A stretch of 64,000 nt of DNA from Propioniciclava sp. MC1595 (lineage in GTDB: Bacteria > Actinomycetota > Actinomycetes > Propionibacteriales > Propionibacteriaceae), in the NCBI RefSeq assembly GCF_017569205.1, contig NZ_CP071870.1, forward strand, positions 2,604,001 through 2,668,000. Reading direction: 5' to 3'. The notes under the pieces were generated by a model. The model worked only from the letters and a program-made list of their open reading frames with translations. It was not told the DNA's origin and made no database searches. Positions within the stretch are counted from its first letter, which is position 1. Every line of letters begins with the position of its first letter. Shown in pieces: positions 10,166 to 17,086 of the stretch. The position numbers were made by a program, and so were the translations under genes.

Positions 10166-11857
10166 ATGTCGTTCACCCTGGACGCCTACGCCGCCCGCAG
10201 CTGCCCGCTCAAGACGGTGAACCTGTTCACCCCCAACCTCGTCGCGCCCAGCCTCGAGCGCCCCGACCCGCCGTTCTTCCGTGACGCCGACGCCATCGAG
10301 GCCGAGGTCATGGCGGCGGTCCTCGGCGGCCCGGGCCGGGTGGTCGACCTGCGTCCGCTGCGCGAGGGCCCGAGCGCGGACGCCGAGGCGGCCTGCCTCG
10401 AGGCGCTGGCGTCCGGCGCCGACGTGGTCATCGCCGGCCTGCTGCCCAAGGACGAGGTCTCGCACCGCCGCGGCCGGCCGTCCCTGCTGGTGCGCTCGCG
10501 CGGCGAGGGCGGCGGCTACCACCCCGTCCAGGTGAAGCTCCACCGCGTCCTGGAGGCCGACCCCGACGGTGAGCCGCTCGACGTGGCGTCCCTCACCACC
10601 CCCCGGCGGCCGGTCATGGTCACCGGACGGCGCTTCCGCTGGGGCAGCCGCCTGAACGCGGCGCTGCAGATGGCCCACTACTGGCGCCTGCTCGAGGCGT
10701 GCGGGTACGCCGCGCGCATCCCGTGGGCCGGCCTCGTCGGCATCGACAAGATCGCCCTCGACCCCGAGCACCCCGGGCAGGTCGAGCAGGTGATCACCTG
10801 GCTGAACCTCGGCCAGGAGCGCGTGCCGCCCGACCCGCGCCACCTCGACCGGCCCGAGGACGCCGAGCCCGTCAGCACGCTGGCCCGCTACGACGACGAG
10901 CACCGCTACCGCGTCGAGCTCGCCCAGGCGGCGCTGGCCTCCTCGGGGCAGGACCAGCTGCTCACCCCGATCCTGTCCAGCGAGTGCCGCGGGTGCGTGT
11001 GGCAGGAGCACTGCCAGGCGCAACTGGACGCCGACGACCTGTCCCTGCGCATCACCAAGGCCCCGCTCGACGTCCACGAGGTGCGCACCCTGCGCCGCCT
11101 CGGCATCTCGACGGTGGCCGAGCTCGCCCACGCCGACCTCGACGACCTGCTCGAGCAGTACCTCCCCCGCGCCAGCCACCGGCTCGGCAGCGAGGAGCGG
11201 CTGCGGCGGGCGTACCGCCGGGCCACCCTCATGGACGCCGGCGTCCAGCTCGAGCGCCAGACGCAGGGCCCGCTGGACCTGCCCCGCCACGACCTCGAGA
11301 TCGACGTCGACATCGAGACCTCCTCCGACGACCGGGTGTACCTGTGGGGGTTCTGGGTCGACGACCCGTCCCGCGGCGAGCCCTACGGCCGGCAGTTCGC
11401 GACCTTCGCCGACCTCGACGACGCCGCCGAGCTGGACCTCGCCCGGCGCGCCCTGGGCTGGCTGCGCCAGGTGGTGGCCGGGCGCGACGCGGCGGTCTAC
11501 CACTACTCCGACTACGAGGTGATCCGGCTGAACCGGCTGGCCCAGCGGCTCGGCGAGGTCGGCACCTGGGCGACCACCTGGGCGGCCGACGGGTTCGTCG
11601 ACCTGTTCGAGGTGGTGCGGCGCAACTACTTCGGCGCCAACGGGCTGGGACTGAAGGTGGTCACGGCCGCGGTGACGGGGTTCGCCTGGCGCGACGAGGA
11701 CCCGGGCGGCCTGAACTCCCAGAGCTGGTTCGCCGAGGCCGTCGGCGACCCCGACGAGCGGGTGCGCGAGCTGGCCCGCGTGCGGGTGCTGGAGTACAAC
11801 GAGGACGACGTGCGCGCCACCTGGCACCTGCGCCGGTGGCTGCGCGAGCAGGCCTGA
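10166..11857 (+). CDS. RecB-like [4Fe-4S] nuclease with YprB RNase H-like domain (TM0106 family)
   Basis: A 563-aa protein. The N-terminal part is a RecB/Cas4-like nuclease module with an iron-sulfur Cys set: one Cys near residue 12 (ARSCPLK) and CRGCVWQEHC near residue 274. The C-terminal half (from about 370) is a YprB-type RNase H-like exonuclease: IDVDIETSSDDRVYLWGF, YHYSDYEVIRL and YNEDDVRATWHLRRWL. Many relatives are longer because a helicase is fused behind; here the protein ends at the exonuclease domain. Seventeen bases after menG, so possibly co-transcribed. A role in DNA repair or processing is inferred from domains only. Confidence 0.82.
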   Translation: MSFTLDAYAARSCPLKTVNLFTPNLVAPSLERPDPPFFRDADAIEAEVMAAVLGGPGRVVDLRPLREGPSADAEAACLEALASGADVVIAGLLPKDEVSHRRGRPSLLVRSRGEGGGYHPVQVKLHRVLEADPDGEPLDVASLTTPRRPVMVTGRRFRWGSRLNAALQMAHYWRLLEACGYAARIPWAGLVGIDKIALDPEHPGQVEQVITWLNLGQERVPPDPRHLDRPEDAEPVSTLARYDDEHRYRVELAQAALASSGQDQLLTPILSSECRGCVWQEHCQAQLDADDLSLRITKAPLDVHEVRTLRRLGISTVAELAHADLDDLLEQYLPRASHRLGSEERLRRAYRRATLMDAGVQLERQTQGPLDLPRHDLEIDVDIETSSDDRVYLWGFWVDDPSRGEPYGRQFATFADLDDAAELDLARRALGWLRQVVAGRDAAVYHYSDYEVIRLNRLAQRLGEVGTWATTWAADGFVDLFEVVRRNYFGANGLGLKVVTAAVTGFAWRDEDPGGLNSQSWFAEAVGDPDERVRELARVRVLEYNEDDVRATWHLRRWLREQA

Positions 11858-11858
11858 G

Positions 11859-12323
11859 CTACGCGGCCCGGCGCCCGGCCGACCCGCCGCGTGGAGGCCG
11901 GACCGCGACGCGGTCGAGGCCCGCGGCCGCGGCCACCTGCTCGGCCAGCCCGCGGGCATACCCGTCGGGCCCGCCGAACCAGGCCAGCCCGTCGAGGGCG
12001 ACGTCGGCCAGGGCGCGCCCCTGGCGCACCACGACATAGGGCACCGAGACCAGGCCCGGCTGTACCTCGACCGCGTGCACCTGCTCCCACGGCACGTGGC
12101 CGAGGCGCGGCAGCACGATGCCGGCGTCGTCGTGGCGCACGCGCAGGGACAGGGCGAGCCACGCCGTCACGAGCCCGCCGAGCACCCCTGCCGCGCCGAG
12201 CAGCAGGCCCGCGGGGCGGGAGAGGCCGACGAACGACAGGGCGCCCAGCACGAACCACCCGACGGCGACGAGGCCGGTGATGACGACCATCGGCCCCGAG
12301 AACGTGCGGAAGTGACCCTCCAT
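11859..12323 (-). CDS. Small membrane protein with PH-like domain
   Basis: A 154-aa protein with two transmembrane helices (about residues 10-32 and 37-58) followed by a cytoplasmic domain of the bacterial PH type (LSLRVRHDDAGIVLPRLGHVPWEQV). Function unknown. The ATG overlaps the menA stop as ATGA, so it is translated with menA. Its stop is almost back-to-back with that of the convergent nuclease gene. Confidence 0.75.
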   Translation of the reverse strand: MEGHFRTFSGPMVVITGLVAVGWFVLGALSFVGLSRPAGLLLGAAGVLGGLVTAWLALSLRVRHDDAGIVLPRLGHVPWEQVHAVEVQPGLVSVPYVVVRQGRALADVALDGLAWFGGPDGYARGLAEQVAAAAGLDRVAVRPPRGGSAGRRAA

Positions 12324-13198
12324 CAGCCGATCACCGTGCCCACCAGCACGCCCACGGCCGCCAGCACCTCGGCGATGCCGGTCACCTTGAGCACCCGGAT
12401 CAGCTCGGGGCCGCGCGCGCCCTGCAGCACCCGGGCGACCGGACCGACGAGGACGATGAGCCCCAGCAGGCCCAGCGCCGCCCACCAGGTCGTGCCCGCG
12501 GCGAGCAGCACGATGCCGAGCGCGCCCAAGCCGACGAGCGCGACGTAGAACCACCGGGTCCCGCGGTCACCCAGCCGCACGGCGAGGGTGCGCTTGCCCG
12601 ACTCGGCGTCGCCGGCCCGGTCACGCAGGTTGTTGGCGACCAGGATCGCGGACGCCAGGGCCCCGGTCGCCACGCCGCCCCAGACGGCGGGCGCGGGGAC
12701 GGACAGGGTCTGGACGTACGTCGTGCCCACGGTGGCGACCAGCCCGAAGAAGACGAAGACGAAGAACTCACCGAGGCCCGCGTAGCCGTAGGGACGGCGT
12801 CCGCCGGTGTAGTACCACCCGGCGAGGATGCAGGCCACGCCGACCGCGAGCAGCCACCACTGGCCGGTCAGCACGACCAGCGCCAGGCCGGCCACCGCGG
12901 CGATACCGAAGGATGCGAACGCCGCGAGCCTGACCGCCTTCGGGGTCGCCGCCCCGGACCCGACCAGACGCATGGGCCCCACGCGTTCGGCGTCGGTGCC
13001 GCGCACCCCGTCGGAGTAGTCGTTGGCGTAGTTGACCCCCACCTGGAGGGCGAGCGCCACGACCCCCGCGAGGGCCGCACGCAGCCAGTCGGCCTGCCCG
13101 AGGTGCAACGCGACCGCGGACCCCACGACCACCGGCGCCAGCGCCGCCGGGAGGGTGCGCAGGCGCGCCCCCTCGACCCATTCGGCCACCGTCGCCAC
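12323..13198 (-). CDS. menA: 1,4-dihydroxy-2-naphthoate polyprenyltransferase
   Basis: MenA (291 aa) attaches the polyprenyl chain to 1,4-dihydroxy-2-naphthoate to give demethylmenaquinone. It is a UbiA-superfamily membrane enzyme; the first Asp-rich motif is VNYANDYSDGVRGTD near residue 60, the second NLRDRAGDAESGKRT near 195, and about eight helices are visible. I choose the GTG at 13198 because GAGGAGGAG lies 6-7 nt upstream; an ATG further up (13249) would add 17 poorly conserved residues. Product is the substrate of MenG, encoded at 9.4 kb. Confidence 0.93.
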   Translation of the reverse strand: MATVAEWVEGARLRTLPAALAPVVVGSAVALHLGQADWLRAALAGVVALALQVGVNYANDYSDGVRGTDAERVGPMRLVGSGAATPKAVRLAAFASFGIAAVAGLALVVLTGQWWLLAVGVACILAGWYYTGGRRPYGYAGLGEFFVFVFFGLVATVGTTYVQTLSVPAPAVWGGVATGALASAILVANNLRDRAGDAESGKRTLAVRLGDRGTRWFYVALVGLGALGIVLLAAGTTWWAALGLLGLIVLVGPVARVLQGARGPELIRVLKVTGIAEVLAAVGVLVGTVIG

Positions 13199-13262
13199 GC
13201 GTGCTCCTCCTCGCCCGGGCCCCCGCCCGACCACGGACCATCCTCCCACGTCGGTGGCCGGG

Positions 13263-13268
13263 TAGATT
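13263..13268 (+). promoter_or_regulatory. -10 element of a leaderless gene
   Basis: TAGATT lies 7 nt before the ATG at 13276 and no Shine-Dalgarno is present, so transcription probably starts at the start codon. Confidence 0.55.
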
Positions 13269-13275
13269 GGACGCC

Positions 13276-13530
13276 ATGCCTCGCGTCCTGCTCGTCCTCG
13301 CCATCGTCGCCGTCACGGTGTACGCCCTGGTGGAGGCCGCGCAGACCCCGGCCAACCGCACCCGGCTCATGCCGCGTTGGCTGTGGTTCGTCGCGATCGT
13401 GGCGCTGCCCGTGGTCGGCCCCGTCGGCTGGTTCGCCGTCGGCCGCCCGCCGGGCGGGGGCATCGCCGGCCCGGGGCGCCGTCCGCCGATCGCCCCCGAC
13501 GACGACCCCGACTTCCTGCGCCGGCTCTGA
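13276..13530 (+). CDS. Small membrane protein with phospholipase D N-terminal-type (PLDc_N) domain
   Basis: An 84-aa protein with two hydrophobic helices (residues 3-20 and 36-58, the latter including PVVGPVGWFAVGRP), the shape of the PLDc_N membrane domain found in many actinobacterial proteins. There is no catalytic domain. Function unknown. The start at 13276 is supported by a TAGATT hexamer 7 nt upstream. It is divergent from menA and ends in a terminator shared with the deaminase gene. Confidence 0.75.
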   Translation: MPRVLLVLAIVAVTVYALVEAAQTPANRTRLMPRWLWFVAIVALPVVGPVGWFAVGRPPGGGIAGPGRRPPIAPDDDPDFLRRL

Positions 13531-13557
13531 CCTCGGCGTGGTGCGGCGCCGAGGTCA
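13528..13557. terminator. Bidirectional terminator hairpin
   Basis: An 11-bp perfect stem (TGACCTCGGCG / CGCCGAGGTCA) with an 8-nt loop lies between two convergent genes and includes the stop codon of the left one. It can act on both strands. Confidence 0.65.
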
Positions 13558-13560
13558 CGG

Positions 13561-14016
13561 TCACCGGTCGCTCCCGGCCCAGTCCACGAGCCCGTCGGCG
13601 TCGTGGCTGCCCCCGGGCCACACGGCCCGGACGATGCCCGCCGCGGCGAGGGCCTTGCGGCACCCGGGGCACGGCGGGTCGGTGATGTAGGCGGTGGCGC
13701 CCTTGGTGTCGCGGGTGGCGAACAGCAGGGCGTTCACCTCGGCGTGGATGGCGATGCAGAAGCCGGGGGTCCCGGGACGGTCGTAGTCGCCCAGGCCCGG
13801 CACGGCGTCGTAGCCGAGCTGCCCGCGCGGGCAGGCCCCCTCGAGGCAGTCCGGCCGCCCCGGCGCGGCCCCGTTGTAGCCGGTGGCGATGATCCGCCGC
13901 TCGTGGACCAGCACGGCGCCGACCCGGCGCCGGGTGCACTTGGCCCTCCGGGCGACCGCGTCCGCGATCCCCAGGAAGTAGTCGTCCCACCCGGGCACGG
14001 TGACGCCGTCGTCCAC
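13561..14016 (-). CDS. dCMP deaminase / ComEB-like cytidylate deaminase
   Basis: A 151-aa zinc deaminase. Residues in order: DDYFLGIADAVARRAKCTRRRVGAV (typical dCMP deaminase start), CxxGxCPRG insertion region, HAEVNALL with the Zn-binding His and catalytic Glu near residue 95, and PPCPGC with the two Zn-binding Cys near 122. It probably deaminates dCMP to dUMP for thymidylate synthesis. The GTG at 14016 follows a GAGGAGG at 6 nt. It starts 15 bp after the ribY-like stop and could be co-transcribed with it. Confidence 0.85.
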   Translation of the reverse strand: MDDGVTVPGWDDYFLGIADAVARRAKCTRRRVGAVLVHERRIIATGYNGAAPGRPDCLEGACPRGQLGYDAVPGLGDYDRPGTPGFCIAIHAEVNALLFATRDTKGATAYITDPPCPGCRKALAAAGIVRAVWPGGSHDADGLVDWAGSDR

Positions 14017-14030
14017 GTCAGACCTCCTCG

Positions 14031-15041
14031 TCAGCCCTCGACGAACTCGTTCGTCATCGCCTCGGCAGGATCGACCGCGGCGGTCATGAGCCCCGTCTCG
14101 AGCATGAAGTCCGTCATCGCGGCCCACTCCTGCGCGTCCATTGTGCCGGTCGCGCGGCCCGCGGGCGCGGTCCACAACGGAATGGTCGCCTCCAGCGTCG
14201 CGAGGGCGGACGCCTCGGCCCCGGCCTGGTCGAGGGTCGGGATGTGCTTCTTGCCCGCCGCGACGGCGCTGGCGGGCTCGGCGACGGTCCGCTCCAGGCC
14301 GGCCACCATGGCGTGCGCGACCTTGCGCGCCGTCCCGGGGTTGGCCTTCAGGTTGGCGCCCGTGGTCACCAGCACGATGCTGACCAGGGGGAGCTCGCCG
14401 TCGGCGGCCAGCGGGATCGCCCGGGTGGGGATGCCGGCCAGCCCGAACTGGACCTGGTCGTTGTTGGAGAAGCCGACCACGGCGTCCACCTTGCCGGTGG
14501 TCAGCGCGGCCTGGGCGGTGTAGCCGATCTCGACCACCTCGACGTCGGACTCCGTGAGCCCGGCCCCGGCGAGCGCGGCCTGCAGGCCGAACCAGCTCTC
14601 GCCGAACTTGCCGGGCAGGCCGATCCGCAGGCCCGCGAGGTCGGCGACCGACTGCGCCGGCGACACGTCCGGGACGATCAGCACCACCGGGTAGCGGTGG
14701 TAGTACTGCGCGATCGCCACCAGGTCCAAGCCCTCGGCGCGCGCCTGCACCATCTCGTCCCCACCCGCGACGACGTAGTCCTCCTGGCCCGCGACGAGCG
14801 CGGTGAACAGGCCCTCCTGCGCGCCGTGGTGGCGCAGGGTCGCGTCGAGACCCTGCTCGGTGAACAGGCCCTCCTCGGCGGCGACGTAGAAGGGGGCGAA
14901 TTGGATGTCGGGGATGTAGGTGAGGCCGACGGTGGCCTTCGCGGGCCCCGTGTCGGTGCCGACGGGGGTGCGGGCGCACCCGGTCAGGACCAGGGCGACG
15001 GCGGCCACGAGGGCGAGGGCGACGCGGACGGTGCGGTGCAT
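14031..15041 (-). CDS. ribY: Riboflavin ABC transporter substrate-binding lipoprotein (RibY-like)
   Basis: A 336-aa periplasmic-binding-protein homologue of the NMT1/THI5 family: lipoprotein signal with lipobox LVLTGC, then VGLTYIPDIQFAPFYVAAEEGLF and the family's GGDEMVQARAEGLD segment. Sequence alone would suggest thiamine precursor or nitrate/sulfonate-type uptake. The upstream FMN riboswitch, which covers this gene and the permease, points to riboflavin instead, as in the RibXY system. RBS AAGGAAGG lies 6 nt before the ATG. Fourteen bases separate it from the permease. Confidence 0.82.
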   Translation of the reverse strand: MHRTVRVALALVAAVALVLTGCARTPVGTDTGPAKATVGLTYIPDIQFAPFYVAAEEGLFTEQGLDATLRHHGAQEGLFTALVAGQEDYVVAGGDEMVQARAEGLDLVAIAQYYHRYPVVLIVPDVSPAQSVADLAGLRIGLPGKFGESWFGLQAALAGAGLTESDVEVVEIGYTAQAALTTGKVDAVVGFSNNDQVQFGLAGIPTRAIPLAADGELPLVSIVLVTTGANLKANPGTARKVAHAMVAGLERTVAEPASAVAAGKKHIPTLDQAGAEASALATLEATIPLWTAPAGRATGTMDAQEWAAMTDFMLETGLMTAAVDPAEAMTNEFVEG

Positions 15042-15054
15042 GGGAGTCCTTCCT

Positions 15055-15864
15055 TCAGGGTCGGTCCGTGCGCAGCAGCGACGCGACGGTGCGGCTGCGG
15101 CGTTCGATGAGGTGGATGAGGCCGTACAGGCCGGAGGCCATGGCGCAGAGCACGACGATGGTGGCGAACATCCCGGCGGTGTCGACCGAGTCGCGCTGGA
15201 CGGTGAGCAGCTGGCCGAGCCCGGACCCACCCATGACCATCTCGCCGACGACGGCGCCGGTGACCGACAGGGTGAAGCCGTTGCGGAGGCCGGCCAGCAC
15301 GTTCGGCAGGGCCAGCGGCAGTTCGATGTGGCGCAGGAGCGCGACGCTGCCCGCGCCGTCCATGCGGGCGGCGTCGACGACCTGGGGGTCCACGTGGCGC
15401 AGCCCGACGACCGACGAGACGAGGATCGGGAAGAAGACCATCAGCGCGCACAGCAGGATGATGGGGCCCAGCCCGTAGCCGACCCAGATGGCCAGCAGCG
15501 GGGCCAGCGCGATGGCCGGGATGGCCTGCGTCGCCCCCAGGAAGGGGGTCACGGCGGCGTGCAGCAGGCGGCTGCGGTGGATCGCGATCGCCAGGGGCAG
15601 CGCCACCACAGCGCCCAGCAGGCTGCCGCCGACGGCCTCGGTGAAGGTCGCCCGCACGGCCGGCCAGAAGGCCGCGGCCCCGAGGGCGGCGACGAGCCGC
15701 TCGGCGACCGCCAGCGGGGACGGCAGCATGTACGGCGGCGGGGCGGCGACGACCACGACGAGGGCCCACGCGGCCAGGAGGCCGAGGCCGAACAGCCACG
15801 GGGCGGCGGCGAGCAGGCCGGTGGGGCGCGGGCGTCGCGGCTCGCGTGGTGTGCTGGACGACAC
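15055..15864 (-). CDS. ribX: Riboflavin ABC transporter permease (RibX-like)
   Basis: A 269-aa ABC permease of the SsuC/ThiX class with six predicted helices and the cytoplasmic EAA loop (VDAARMDGAGSVALLRHIELPLALPNV, near residue 175). It is the first gene after an FMN riboswitch. The GTG at 15864 is preceded by GGGGAGGG at about 4 nt; this ribosome site lies in a hairpin arm. No ATPase gene is adjacent, so the transporter needs an ATPase encoded elsewhere, or a shared one. Confidence 0.82.
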   Translation of the reverse strand: MSSSTPREPRRPRPTGLLAAAPWLFGLGLLAAWALVVVVAAPPPYMLPSPLAVAERLVAALGAAAFWPAVRATFTEAVGGSLLGAVVALPLAIAIHRSRLLHAAVTPFLGATQAIPAIALAPLLAIWVGYGLGPIILLCALMVFFPILVSSVVGLRHVDPQVVDAARMDGAGSVALLRHIELPLALPNVLAGLRNGFTLSVTGAVVGEMVMGGSGLGQLLTVQRDSVDTAGMFATIVVLCAMASGLYGLIHLIERRSRTVASLLRTDRP

Positions 15865-15866
15865 CG

Positions 15867-15900
15867 GACCCTCCCCTCTCGCTCTGCGCCGGGGCAGGGT
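15867..15900 (-). promoter_or_regulatory. RBS-sequestering hairpin (expression platform of the FMN riboswitch)
   Basis: ACCCTGCCCC (15900-15891) can pair with GGGGAGGGT (15876-15868), leaving one bulged G; the latter is the ribosome-binding site of ribX. A nearby CCTCCC (15906-15901) can pair either with this site or with GGGAGG at the 3' end of the aptamer (15966-15961), so ligand binding could switch the ribosome site between open and closed. Confidence 0.55.
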
Positions 15901-15952
15901 GGGAGGATCTCGACGGGCCCGGTCGCACGCGGATGCGCGTGCGCGGACACGT

Positions 15953-16080
15953 CGCGTGCGCCTCCCATCCGGACTTTGACCGTCGGTCCCGGAATTCCAC
16001 CGGGTCAGCCAGGGGCCCTGGTGGGCCACTGGGTCGCGGACTGTAACCGCCGGTTCGGATTTTCACCGACCCCGGAGCAC
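15953..16080 (-). promoter_or_regulatory. FMN riboswitch (RFN element)
   Basis: The minus strand carries the near-universal RFN core: GGGGTCGGTGAAAATCCGA, ACCGGCGGTTACAGTCCGCGA, then GACCCGGTGGAATTCCGG, GACCGACGGTCAAAGTCCGG and ATGGGAG. All the conserved loops are in order and spacing. It ends about 90 nt before the ribX start. A TAACCT hexamer at 16102-16097, overlapping the stop of the upstream gene, is a suitable -10 and would start the transcript near 16090. Confidence 0.95.
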
Positions 16081-16099
16081 GTGTGTGTTCGAGGTCAGG

Positions 16100-17047
16100 T
16101 TACCCCACCGGGCGTGCGGCCCACGCCTGCAGTTGCTCGGCGGACCCGAAGAACACGTTGCGGTCGAGGTGGTTCTCCACCGCGCGCTGCCACAGCGTCG
16201 GGCGTTCCCAGCCTGCGGGCAGCTCGCCCGGGACCTGCGCGTGGTCGAACAGCCACAGCGGGCGCGAGCCGAACGTGGTGTCGCCGCCGGTGCACTCGGC
16301 CCACACCTCGGTCTTGGTGTAGATCACCGGGTTCCGGCCGGACAGGCGGCGGTACTCGTCGGAGAACTCCCGGACCCAGGCGACCATCTGCTCGCGGTCC
16401 AGCCCGTGGCAGCGGTCGCCCTCCTCGGCGAACTCGAGGTCGAGCGCCCCCGGGAGCGTGCGCCCGTCGGGCAGCCAGGCCCCGCCGTTGGCGTGGAAGA
16501 AGCGCGCCTGCAGCGTCCCGGACGACTGCCCCGGCCGCGCGTAGTGGTAGGCGCCCTGCACCAGGCCCGCGCCGCGGGCCCCCGCGCGCTGGTCGTCGTG
16601 GGTGGGGCTCACGTGCTGGGTGCCCTCCGTGGCCTTCACGTACGTGAAGAGGTGCCCGGACGCCAGCAGGCCCGGCCAGTCCACCCGCGGCTGGTAGCGG
16701 GAGACGTCGACGCCCGCGACGCCCTCGCCGGCGCGCCAGTCCACCTCGGCCGGGGGTGCGGGGGTGCTCGACGCCACGGCAGCCGCGGACGCGGACGCCT
16801 CTGCGGCCCGCGCCCTGGCCCGTTCCGCCTCGGCCTGCGCGGCCCGGACCTGGGCCGCGTCGACCGAGGCCGCCTCCACGGCCACGGGGCTCGCGGTGGG
16901 CTCCTCCGGCGTGACGACGGAGTCCGACGCCGTCGGCGCCACGGCGGGCGGGGTCAGCGAGAGCGCGGCGGGGCCGACGCAGCCGGCCAGCGCGAGCACG
17001 GCGGCGCCGGCTGCCCAGCGGGCTCGCACGACTCGTCCCTCCCCCAT
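16100..17047 (-). CDS. Glycoside hydrolase family 25 (lysozyme-like) lipoprotein
   Basis: A 315-aa secreted protein. The signal peptide ends in lipobox LALAGC, followed by a Pro/Ala/Thr-rich linker to about residue 100. The GH25 muramidase domain follows: GVAGVDVSRYQ, FTYVKATEGT, GAYHYARPG, and ALDLEF with the catalytic Asp/Glu. It should cleave the MurNAc-GlcNAc bond of peptidoglycan. I choose the ATG at 17047, since it gives a proper signal peptide and a TAGGGT hexamer lies 7 nt upstream (leaderless pattern). Not functionally tied to the riboflavin genes downstream. Confidence 0.88.
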   Translation of the reverse strand: MGEGRVVRARWAAGAAVLALAGCVGPAALSLTPPAVAPTASDSVVTPEEPTASPVAVEAASVDAAQVRAAQAEAERARARAAEASASAAAVASSTPAPPAEVDWRAGEGVAGVDVSRYQPRVDWPGLLASGHLFTYVKATEGTQHVSPTHDDQRAGARGAGLVQGAYHYARPGQSSGTLQARFFHANGGAWLPDGRTLPGALDLEFAEEGDRCHGLDREQMVAWVREFSDEYRRLSGRNPVIYTKTEVWAECTGGDTTFGSRPLWLFDHAQVPGELPAGWERPTLWQRAVENHLDRNVFFGSAEQLQAWAARPVG

Positions 17048-17086
17048 CCGGGGCACCCTACCCCGAAATCCGGGAGACATCAGACG

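Noticed and set aside
14031-15041. Thiamine precursor (HMP) or sulfonate uptake assignment of the binding protein
   Set aside because: Sequence family allows it, but the transcript begins with an FMN riboswitch, not a TPP riboswitch.
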